In this document: piece after piece, positions 1 through 5,105 of the stretch | Layout of the letters: each line of letters starts with the position of its first letter | How positions within the stretch are numbered: position 1 is the first letter of the stretch | Assembly: GCA_025928735.1 (NCBI GenBank) | Contig: JAICIW010000175.1 | Location: 1-5,567 of the forward strand | From: Rhodanobacteraceae bacterium | GTDB taxonomy: Bacteria; Pseudomonadota; Gammaproteobacteria; Xanthomonadales; Rhodanobacteraceae | Reading direction: 5' to 3' | Length of the DNA stretch: 5,567 nucleotides | Program-made: the position numbers and the translations under genes | The notes under the pieces: model-generated | The model's input: the letters and a program-made list of their open reading frames with translations, nothing else | Told to the model about the DNA's origin: nothing | Databases searched by the model: none

Positions 1-1
1 C

Positions 2-796
2 ATCGGGCACATGCCGGAAAACGCGCAGCGTCTTGCGCCGCGGCCGCGCGACATGGATGCCGACGACGAGCTTTCCGATGTCGCGTACGACAAGGGCTCG
101 TGGTTCCTGCGCACGCTGGAGCAGAAATTCGGACGCGAGCATTTCGACACGTGGCTGAAGGGATACTTCAACCACTTCCAGTGGCACAGCATCACGACCG
201 AACAGATGCTGGCGTATCTGAAGCCCAATCTCATCGACAAGTATCCCGGCAGGATGAGCTGGGACGAAGTGAAGGAATGGGTGTACGGCGCGGGTATCCC
301 GAAGGATGCGCCGATTCCGGATTCGCCGCGTTTCAACGCGATCGACAAGGAGCGTGCAGCGTTTCTCGATGGCTCACTGGCCGCCGACAAACTGGATGCG
401 GAGACTTGGAACACCCAGGAGTGGATGTACTTCCTTGATCGTCTGCCTGACCATCCCGCGCTCGCGAAGATGCAGCAACTCGATGCCGCCTGGCACCTTA
501 CCGGTACGCCCAACGCCGAGATCGGGATGCGCTGGTACGTGCACGCCATCGCGGCCGGCGACAAAACGGTATGGCCGGCCGCCGCCGAACACATGACGCG
601 GATCGGGCGCCTGTACCTGACCATGCCGGTGTACAAGGCCTTCGTGCAGACGCCGGAAGGTTTCGCGTACGCCGAAAAGGTTTACGCCAAGGCGAAAGAC
701 GGTTACCACCCGCTGACGCAGATGGCGGTGGAGCGCTTGTTCGCGAAGACGCGCGCGGCGCAGGAGCAAACCGGGCCCGAGCCGGGCAAGGGTTGA
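2..796 (+). CDS. M1 family zinc aminopeptidase, leukotriene-A4-hydrolase type (C-terminal part, 5' end outside window)
   Basis: The reading frame is open to the left edge (Ile-Gly-His precede the first in-window Met at 11), so this is the C-terminal ~264 residues of a longer protein; the GxMEN and HExxH zinc centre must lie upstream. Numbering from the Met at 11, SDVAYDKG (22-29) matches the SVPYEKG segment of human LTA4 hydrolase, with Tyr26 at the catalytic Tyr383 position. The motif SITTEQ (60-65), the VYGAGIP turn (91-97) and the helical C-terminal domain (about 103-250, with NAEIGMRWY, IGRLYLTMPVYKAF and HPLTQMAVERLF) follow the LTA4H C-terminal domain in order. The family removes N-terminal residues from peptides; epoxide hydrolase activity cannot be assumed. 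Arg200 keeps the carboxylate-binding Arg563 position, but Lys565 is Tyr and Tyr378 is Leu. The tail is short and Gly/Pro-rich. The stop lies 3 bases before the next gene. Family call firm; substrate unknown. Confidence 0.93.
   Translation: MGHMPENAQRLAPRPRDMDADDELSDVAYDKGSWFLRTLEQKFGREHFDTWLKGYFNHFQWHSITTEQMLAYLKPNLIDKYPGRMSWDEVKEWVYGAGIPKDAPIPDSPRFNAIDKERAAFLDGSLAADKLDAETWNTQEWMYFLDRLPDHPALAKMQQLDAAWHLTGTPNAEIGMRWYVHAIAAGDKTVWPAAAEHMTRIGRLYLTMPVYKAFVQTPEGFAYAEKVYAKAKDGYHPLTQMAVERLFAKTRAAQEQTGPEPGKG
788..792 (+). promoter_or_regulatory. Shine-Dalgarno site for the alpha/beta hydrolase
   Basis: AAGGG lies inside the last codons of the aminopeptidase, 7 bases before the ATG at 800. It supports that start and suggests the two genes are translated from one transcript. 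Confidence 0.6.
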
Positions 797-799
797 GCG

Positions 800-1786
800 A
801 TGCCCGCCAATCCCGCCCGCGAGATCCTGCTCGCGCGACTGGCACGCCGTCTGAAGATCCTGGGCGGCGTGGTGATCGCGTTGGCGGTGATCGGGCTGGG
901 CGTGTATTTTTTCGCGCCGCAATGGCTGCTGCGCGGCGCGATCGCGTGGCAGACCTGGCGCGACGGCCTGCACCAGGAATCGGTGCAGGTCGGCGACACG
1001 CGCTGGGTGTACGTCGAGGGCGGCAAGCAGAGCGGTCCGCCGCTGGTGCTGGTGCACGGCTTCGGCGGGTCGTACGCGAACTGGCTGCTGGCCGCGAAAT
1101 ATCTCACCGGCAATTTCCGGGTGATCATTCCCGACCTGGCGGGGTGGGGTGAATCCACGCGCCTGCCGGACGCCGACTACGGCTACGCCGCGCAGGCCAC
1201 TCGCCTGCACGGTTTCGTCGACGCGCTGCACCTGGGCGAAATCGCGATTGCCGGCCATTCCATGGGCGGCGCGATCGCGGGCCTGTACGCGGCGGATTAC
1301 CCGAAAGACGTCGCGGCGCTTGTGCTGATCGATTCGTCCGGCGTGCCGTTCAAGGAAAATGGATTCGTGCGCGAACTCAAGGCCGGCAGGAGTCCGTTCG
1401 ACATCGACAATCGCGCCGAATTCAAGCATCTCGAATCGATGCTGTTCGCCGATCCGTCGTCCGTGCCGCCGCGCATCCAGGACGTGTTCGTCGCAAAATC
1501 GAAAAACGAGCGCGCGTTCGACGACAAGGTATTGCGTCAGCTCGCGGCACCCGACGCGCGCAATGCGCTGCAGTCGAAACTGCCCGACATCACGGCGCCG
1601 ACGCTGGCGATCTGGTGCACCAGAGATCAGATCATCGACGTGTCGGCGCTGCAGGCGATCCGCGCCGGGCTCACACAGGCGCCCAACATCGGCGTCACCG
1701 AGTTGAATGGTTGCGGCCACATGTCGATCATGGAAAAGCCGCGCGAAGTCGCGCAGTCGATCACGCGCTTCGTGCTGCTGCCCTGA
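800..1786 (+). CDS. Membrane-anchored alpha/beta hydrolase (esterase/lipase-like)
   Basis: This is a complete 328-residue serine hydrolase. A basic N-terminus (RLARRLK, 13-19) precedes a hydrophobic stretch at about 20-38, fitting an uncleaved signal anchor with the catalytic domain on the periplasmic side. The alpha/beta-hydrolase motifs come in order: the oxyanion-hole segment HGFGG (86-90), PDLAGWGES (111-119), the nucleophile elbow GHSMGG (152-157, Ser154), the acid region WCTRDQIID (272-280, Asp276 likely) and GCGHMSIMEKP (304-314, His307). The segment at about 183-245 is the probable cap. The layout resembles Psychrobacter/Moraxella-type lipases (family V), but alpha/beta hydrolases differ widely in substrate, so an ester or acylglycerol substrate is only inferred. 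The start is chosen for its Shine-Dalgarno site and its position 3 bases after the aminopeptidase stop. The same gene spacing suggests an operon. Confidence 0.92.
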   Translation: MPANPAREILLARLARRLKILGGVVIALAVIGLGVYFFAPQWLLRGAIAWQTWRDGLHQESVQVGDTRWVYVEGGKQSGPPLVLVHGFGGSYANWLLAAKYLTGNFRVIIPDLAGWGESTRLPDADYGYAAQATRLHGFVDALHLGEIAIAGHSMGGAIAGLYAADYPKDVAALVLIDSSGVPFKENGFVRELKAGRSPFDIDNRAEFKHLESMLFADPSSVPPRIQDVFVAKSKNERAFDDKVLRQLAAPDARNALQSKLPDITAPTLAIWCTRDQIIDVSALQAIRAGLTQAPNIGVTELNGCGHMSIMEKPREVAQSITRFVLLP

Positions 1787-1804
1787 TGCGAGCTATCCTT
1801 CACC

Positions 1805-1818
1805 CCTTCGGGAGAGGG
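1805..1818 (+). repeat. Left copy of a 14-base inverted repeat
   Basis: CCTTCGGGAGAGGG is the exact reverse complement of positions 2066-2079. The copies lie near the two ends of the convergent gap, 19 bases after the hydrolase stop and 19 bases beyond the metallopeptidase stop. Similar CCCTCTCCCGAAGG-like units are, from memory, frequent between genes in this bacterial order. Confidence 0.7.
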
Positions 1819-1884
1819 CGACGCGAAGTGCCGGGCGGGGCACGCCAGCAAGACGAGCGAGACGTCTCCCGCCCTGCCAGAGCC

Positions 1885-1915
1885 GTCGTCCCGGTGCAGG
1901 CCGGGACCCAGTGAC
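1885..1915. repeat. REP-like hairpin repeat
   Basis: GTCCCGG (1888-1894) pairs with CCGGGAC (1901-1907) across a 6-base loop, followed by CCAGTGAC. The form hairpin plus CCAGTGAC resembles a widespread intergenic repeat type in proteobacteria with cores like GTCATTCCGG...CCGGAATCCAGTG. The family assignment is by recall; the hairpin itself is visible. Confidence 0.55.
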
Positions 1916-1950
1916 GCATTGATGTCGAATCAATAACCAAGGCGCTAGGT

Positions 1951-1989
1951 TCCGGATCATGCCCGCTGCGCGGGCTTGTCCGGAATGAC
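1951..1989 (-). repeat. Dispersed palindromic repeat, copy 1
   Basis: TCCGGA occurs at 1951-1956 and again at 1979-1984, enclosing the hairpin GCCCGC-TGC-GCGGGC (1961-1975). Read on the minus strand the unit begins with the 11-mer GTCATTCCGGA (1989-1979), which recurs at both ends of the 104-base element between ttcA and rdgC. In both places the 11-mer is followed by a G/C hairpin with a 3-base loop, so these are likely one repeat family. No transposase gene is nearby. Confidence 0.65.
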
Positions 1990-2064
1990 GACATTATTGA
2001 TGTCGCTCTGCGCGCATGGACCCTTACCCGGCGTTATGCGCAAAAGCAAGGGCAGCGCATTGCG

Positions 2065-2087
2065 CCCCTCTCCCGAAGGAAGAGGGG
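2065..2087 (-). repeat. Hairpin downstream of the metallopeptidase gene, with the right copy of the inverted repeat
   Basis: CCCCTCT (2065-2071) pairs with AGAGGGG (2081-2087) over a 9-base loop. It begins 10 bases past the stop of the minus-strand metallopeptidase, where a terminator or RNA 3'-end stabiliser would sit, but no T-run follows on that strand. Positions 2066-2079 are the reverse complement of 1805-1818. Confidence 0.5.
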
Positions 2088-2097
2088 ACAAGAGCGA

Positions 2098-2859
2098 TCA
2101 AGTGCCCGGCGCGATCAAGCGTTCCATTTCGGCCTTGAGAATGGCGCCGTGTTCGCGCAGCCAATCGCGCTGGGCCTGGTAGCCGGGCATCAGTTCGCCG
2201 ACACGTGCCCAGAAGCGCGCCGAATGGCTGCGCACCTTGAGGTGACACATTTCGTGGACCAGCACGTAGCGCAGCGCGGCGGGCGGGGCGAGCGCAAGTG
2301 CGAGGTCGAGGGTGATGCGATCGCGCGCATCGAGGCTGCCCCACAGACTTTTCAGCGACTTGATGCGAAGGCCCGTGGGTGCGGCGTCCAGGCGTTCAGA
2401 GGCGTGCGCCATCCAGCGCGACAGGTCGCGGCGCATGTGGGTTTCGAGGAACGCCGCAAGCAGATTGCGCGCCGCCGGCATCGCGGTGGTGAACGGCCGC
2501 GGTACGTGCAGGCGCAGTTCGTCGCCGAGGTATTCGATGCGCGGATATTCACTTTCCCGCCAGGTGAGTTCGACGCTTTCGCCGCGCAGCGGAATCAGCG
2601 TGGGCACGCCAGGTTTGAGCGGCGGTGGACCGCGACGCGGTACGCGCAGTTCGGACAACTTGCGTTCCAGCCAGTCGCTGTTTTCGCGCAGGAAGGCGTA
2701 TACCTGCGCCGGATGGGTGCCGCGCGGATACGAAATGCGCGCGCCGTGCGAGGTGACCGACAGGCGCAGGCGACGCGCGCGCGGATGCATGGCCTTCAGC
2801 ACCTTGATGGTGCCGCCCTTGCCCGTCGCCAATTCCAGGAAGTCGCCTTGCGGAATCAT
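2098..2859 (-). CDS. YgjP-like (DUF45) SprT-type zinc metallopeptidase
   Basis: The 253-residue protein carries HEMCHLKVRSHSARFW (202-217). His202 and His206 are the HExxH zinc ligands, Glu203 the catalytic base, and His212 the third ligand expected in the YgjP/DUF45 family. The preceding SLKSLWGSLDARDRITLDLAL (169-189) corresponds to the family's RWGSC-like strand, here with Leu at the usual Arg position, and PPAALRYVLVHE follows as expected. The N-terminal ~120 residues contain the usual beta-rich region with RARRLRLSVTSHG (27-39). No signal peptide or membrane segment is seen, so it is probably cytoplasmic. The start overlaps the rdgC stop (ATGA, 2859-2856), with AAGAAGG four bases upstream. 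The family resembles SprT/WLM proteases, some of which act on DNA-protein crosslinks; the substrate here is unknown. An alternative start at Met24 would lose family sequence. Confidence 0.9.
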   Translation of the reverse strand: MIPQGDFLELATGKGGTIKVLKAMHPRARRLRLSVTSHGARISYPRGTHPAQVYAFLRENSDWLERKLSELRVPRRGPPPLKPGVPTLIPLRGESVELTWRESEYPRIEYLGDELRLHVPRPFTTAMPAARNLLAAFLETHMRRDLSRWMAHASERLDAAPTGLRIKSLKSLWGSLDARDRITLDLALALAPPAALRYVLVHEMCHLKVRSHSARFWARVGELMPGYQAQRDWLREHGAILKAEMERLIAPGT

Positions 2860-3779
2860 GCAGCCTTCTTGCCCTCATCGGGGCGTTCCAGCCCGAACCA
2901 CTGCTCCAAACCCTCGAACACCCGTTCGAGTTCCAGCGTCATCAGCGCAAAGCGCGCGTCCAGCTCGGCTTCGGCCGAGTCGCGCCCGTCGGCGTCGAGC
3001 GAATCCTGCACGACGTCGAGAAAACGCAACTTGCGGATCACCAGATCTTCGCCGAGCACGAAGCTGGCGCGATCGTCGAACTGCAAGCCAAGCTGGAACA
3101 CCTGCTTGCCTTGTTTCAAATGCGCCCGGACTTCGGCGCTTTCAAGCTCCTGTTTGCGGCAGCGGATGATGGCCCCGCCGGCCGGGTCGCGCAGCTCGCA
3201 TTCGTCGCCGAACGCGAGCCCGCCGGGTAGCTTGCCATGCGCCAGCCACTGCGTCATCAGGGCGCGCGGGGTTTCGGCGGCCGCCAGCGGCTGGGCCGGG
3301 AAACTGCCCAGCGCCTCGCGCAAGGCCGTCAGGGCGTTTTCAGCCGCCTTGCGGCTGGCCGTATCCAGCACCAGCCAGCCATTTTTCGAATCCACATAAG
3401 CATTTAGCCGGGACGGCCGGACGAAGGCCTGGGGCAGCAGGGTATCGAGCACCTCGGCCTTGATGGCCCGGCGCTGGCGTCCGCCCACCGGTCGGCCGCG
3501 GCGTTCAGATTCCTTGCGCAGGCGCTTGCCCAGTTCGGCGTTGACCACAGCGGCCGGCAGCAGCTTTTCTTCGCTGCCGAGGGAGACCAGGGTGGCTTTG
3601 CCGACCGTGTGGCTCAGGACCTCGGAATCAGGCCCGAACGGCGACACGAAGCCGCGTGTGGCGAGTTCCAGTGGGCCGCAAGCACGCAGGGCGTGGTCGG
3701 CCAGCGCGGCGTCCAGATCCTTCAGCGATTTGGCGACGGAAGGGGAAAAGCGGAACAGGGTCAGGTTGCGAAAGAACAT
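2856..3779 (-). CDS. rdgC: Recombination-associated protein RdgC
   Basis: The 307 residues align along their length with E. coli RdgC (303 residues). Landmarks are MFFRNLTLFRF (1-11), the FVSPFGPDSEVLSHTVG region (44-60), EEKLLPAAVVNAEL (70-83), LKAEVLD-type helix (about 106-112), LLPQAF (114-119), GWLVLDTASRKAAENALTALREALGS (134-159), RCRKQEL (206-212) and LRFLDVV near 251-257. RdgC forms a dimeric ring that binds double-stranded DNA and restrains RecA. By alignment, Phe119 corresponds to gate residue Phe120, and Lys209-Gln210 to Lys211-Gln212, but Arg118 is Gln117 here. No Shine-Dalgarno site is visible before the ATG: upstream on the coding strand is CTCCCGACTTCCCC. A 104-base palindromic repeat begins 55 bases upstream. 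The 3' end overlaps the metallopeptidase start by 4 bases, indicating translational coupling. Confidence 0.96.
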   Translation of the reverse strand: MFFRNLTLFRFSPSVAKSLKDLDAALADHALRACGPLELATRGFVSPFGPDSEVLSHTVGKATLVSLGSEEKLLPAAVVNAELGKRLRKESERRGRPVGGRQRRAIKAEVLDTLLPQAFVRPSRLNAYVDSKNGWLVLDTASRKAAENALTALREALGSFPAQPLAAAETPRALMTQWLAHGKLPGGLAFGDECELRDPAGGAIIRCRKQELESAEVRAHLKQGKQVFQLGLQFDDRASFVLGEDLVIRKLRFLDVVQDSLDADGRDSAEAELDARFALMTLELERVFEGLEQWFGLERPDEGKKAA

Positions 3780-3810
3780 GGGGAAGTCGGGAGTTCGTCA
3801 GAAGTGAGGG

Positions 3811-3839
3811 TGGATATTCGGAGATATTTTTTTGGTCAT
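3811..3839 (-). promoter_or_regulatory. Possible rdgC promoter partly inside the repeat
   Basis: On the minus strand ATGACC (3839-3834, 4 of 6 to TTGACA) and TATCCA (3816-3811, 3 of 6 to TATAAT) are 17 bases apart, with an A/T-rich spacer including seven A's. It would give a leader of about 25 bases without a Shine-Dalgarno site. The -35 lies largely in the end of the palindromic repeat. The match is weak. Confidence 0.25.
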
Positions 3840-3938
3840 TCCGGACGCCGCAACGCGGCGAGCGGGAACCCGGTGCCGGTTGCCGGTCAGCCCAAGGCGT
3901 TGGGTTGCGGGTTCGGCCTTTCGCCGCTCCGGAATGAC
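3835..3938. repeat. 104-base palindromic intergenic element (REP/MITE-like)
   Basis: The ends are perfect 11-base inverted repeats: GTCATTCCGGA (3835-3845) and TCCGGAATGAC (3928-3938). Inside, GCGGCG (3855-3860) can pair with CGCCGC (3922-3927) and GAACCCG (3866-3872) with CGGGTTC (3908-3914), giving a long imperfect stem. Local hairpins are CGCCGC-AAC-GCGGCG (3846-3860) and CCCAA-GGCG-TTGGG (3891-3904). TGCCGGT is tandemly repeated at 3874-3887. It occupies most of the gap between ttcA and rdgC and encodes nothing recognisable. The lack of a T-run after the stem on the minus strand argues against an intrinsic terminator. Confidence 0.8.
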
Positions 3939-3961
3939 TACAAGCAATGGAGGTCCTTCAC

Positions 3962-4849
3962 TCAAGCATCGTCACCAGGCAGGTTCGCATCACTGCCCAG
4001 CCAGGCATGAGTATCCGGCCGCACTGTCTCATTGCCCGAGCCAAGCGAGGTGAAATCGAATAGGCCAGTATCAGCCAAGTGCGAAGGCGCAACGTGCGAC
4101 AGGGCGCGGAACATGATCTCGTTGCGGCCGGGGTGTTCGCGTTCCCACGCATCCAGCATCCGTCGCACCTGCTTGCGCTGCAGGGTTTCCTGCGAACCGC
4201 ACAGGTTGCAGGGAATGATCGGGAATGCACGTTGCGTGGCGTATTCGGCGATCTCGGCTTCGCGGCAATAGCTGAGCGGCCGAATCAGCACGTGCTTGCC
4301 GTCGTCGGACAAAAGCTTCGGCGGCATCGCCTTCAGCGTGCCGCCGTAAAAAAGATTCAGGAAAAACGTGGCGAGGATGTCGTCGCGATGATGGCCCAGC
4401 GCGATCTTGTTGAAACCCTCGCGTTCGGCGAACGCGTACAGCGCGCCGCGCCTCAAGCGCGAACACAGGCTGCACATCGTCTTGCCCTCGGGCACCACGC
4501 GCGTGACCACGCTGTAGGTATCCTGCTCGATCACATGGCACGGCACGCCGCGCTCGCGGCAGTAATCGGGGATCACGTGTTCCGGAAATCCCGGCTGCTT
4601 CTGGTCCAGGTTGACCGCAGTCAATTCGAACTTGACGGGCGCCTTCGCCTGCAGCGACAGCAGCAGGTCCAGCAGCGTCCATGAATCCTTGCCGCCCGAC
4701 AGGCACACCATCACCCGGTCGCCGTCCTCGATCAGGTTGTAGTCGGCGATCGCGCGGCCGACGGCGTGGCGCAGGCGCTTGGCAAGACGCGCGGCTTCGT
4801 GCGCCTGCTTGCGTTCGTGGGTTCGGGACGGGTGTTCGACGGCATGCAT
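3962..4849 (-). CDS. ttcA: tRNA 2-thiocytidine(32) synthetase TtcA
   Basis: The 295-residue protein is a PP-loop ATPase that adds sulfur to cytidine 32 of certain tRNAs in the cytoplasm, using ATP and an iron-sulfur cluster. The P-loop SGGKDS is at 51-56, preceded by GDRVMVCL. CSLCSRLRRGALY (126-138) gives Cys126 and Cys129, and CNLCGSQ (214-220) gives Cys214 and Cys217; the first pair and Cys214 match the cluster-binding cysteines of E. coli TtcA. LGHHRDDILATFFLNLFYGG (151-170) and the RPLSYCREAEIAEYA segment (190-204) are also typical. E. coli TtcA is slightly longer (311 residues), so the protein is full length. No Shine-Dalgarno site precedes the ATG; a TAAACT box ends 9 bases before it. 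The gene is divergent from the YdcH-like gene and upstream of rdgC on the same strand. Confidence 0.97.
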   Translation of the reverse strand: MHAVEHPSRTHERKQAHEAARLAKRLRHAVGRAIADYNLIEDGDRVMVCLSGGKDSWTLLDLLLSLQAKAPVKFELTAVNLDQKQPGFPEHVIPDYCRERGVPCHVIEQDTYSVVTRVVPEGKTMCSLCSRLRRGALYAFAEREGFNKIALGHHRDDILATFFLNLFYGGTLKAMPPKLLSDDGKHVLIRPLSYCREAEIAEYATQRAFPIIPCNLCGSQETLQRKQVRRMLDAWEREHPGRNEIMFRALSHVAPSHLADTGLFDFTSLGSGNETVRPDTHAWLGSDANLPGDDA

Positions 4850-4858
4850 GAACGGGCC

Positions 4859-4864
4859 AGTTTA
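4859..4864 (-). promoter_or_regulatory. Candidate -10 box of ttcA
   Basis: On the minus strand TAAACT (5 of 6 to TATAAT) lies 9 bases before the ttcA ATG at 4849. Transcription starting about 7 bases downstream would leave a leader of only a few bases, consistent with the missing Shine-Dalgarno site. No good -35 is seen at the right distance. Confidence 0.4.
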
Positions 4865-4883
4865 GCGTGCCCGGCGGCGGCGC

Positions 4884-4889
4884 TACACT
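4884..4889 (+). promoter_or_regulatory. Candidate -10 box of the YdcH-like gene (leaderless start)
   Basis: TACACT (4 of 6 to TATAAT) is followed by six bases, GCCGCC, and then the ATG at 4896, so transcription should start at or next to the A of ATG. TTTAGC at 4861-4866, 17 bases upstream, is a poor -35. No Shine-Dalgarno site is present. Confidence 0.45.
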
Positions 4890-4895
4890 GCCGCC

Positions 4896-5105
4896 ATGCA
4901 GTCCGACAACGACCCCGCCCTGCTGGTCCGGCGCCTGACCGAATTGCGCGAGGAACACCGCGATCTGGACGCGGCCATCACCAGGCTCGCCGGGGACGCA
5001 GCCTGCGACCAGTTGCAGTTGAGTCGCCTGAAAAAGCGCAAATTGAAGCTGAAGGACATGATCGCGTATTTCGAGAACAAGCTGATTCCCGACCTGGATG
5101 CTTGA
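4896..5105 (+). CDS. YdcH family (DUF465) small coiled-coil protein
   Basis: The 69-residue protein is charged and helical, with no membrane segment or signal peptide. It matches the DUF465/YdcH family: an N-terminal helix RRLTELREEHRDLDAAITRLA (12-32), then a short break with Asp/Cys, then the family hallmark RLKKRKLKLKDMIAYF (44-59). The usual length of this family is about 70-75 residues. Its function is not established; a two-helix coiled coil is likely, and SlyX-like proteins are a related look-alike. The start follows a TACACT box directly, suggesting leaderless translation. The stop TGA lies inside the next gene's first codons (8-base overlap), so the two are probably co-transcribed and coupled. 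Confidence 0.85.
   Translation: MQSDNDPALLVRRLTELREEHRDLDAAITRLAGDAACDQLQLSRLKKRKLKLKDMIAYFENKLIPDLDA

Larger units (their letters stand above)
1787..2097. other. Gene-free gap between convergent genes, rich in palindromes
   Basis: This 311-base stretch separates the 3' ends of the hydrolase (+) and the metallopeptidase (-). I find no convincing reading frame, tRNA or promoter. It holds several palindromes: GTGCC/GGCAC (1828-1832, 1839-1843), GGGCGGG/CCCGCCC (1833-1839, 1868-1874), the perfect palindrome GAGACGTCTC (1859-1868), and ATTGAT/ATCAAT (1918-1923, 1929-1934), besides the repeats listed separately. No hairpin here is followed by a T-run, so none is a standard intrinsic terminator, though several could slow polymerase or stabilise 3' ends. 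Confidence 0.75.

Noticed and set aside
374..1720. 448-codon open frame on the minus strand
   Set aside because: It lies antisense to the aminopeptidase and the hydrolase, both with clear family motifs. Its composition is Arg/His/Gln-rich as expected for a shadow frame in high-GC DNA, and no family is recognised.
1787..2097. CRISPR array or small RNA gene
   Set aside because: The repeats differ from one another and are not evenly spaced, and no promoter with a terminator hairpin plus T-run is visible.
2149..3399. 416-codon open frame on the plus strand
   Set aside because: It is antisense to the metallopeptidase and rdgC, has low-complexity Ser/Arg-rich stretches, and shows no domain.
3835..3938. 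Intrinsic terminator of ttcA
   Set aside because: The stem is strong, but no T-run follows on the minus strand. The seven T's at 3827-3833 are on the plus strand, before the element.
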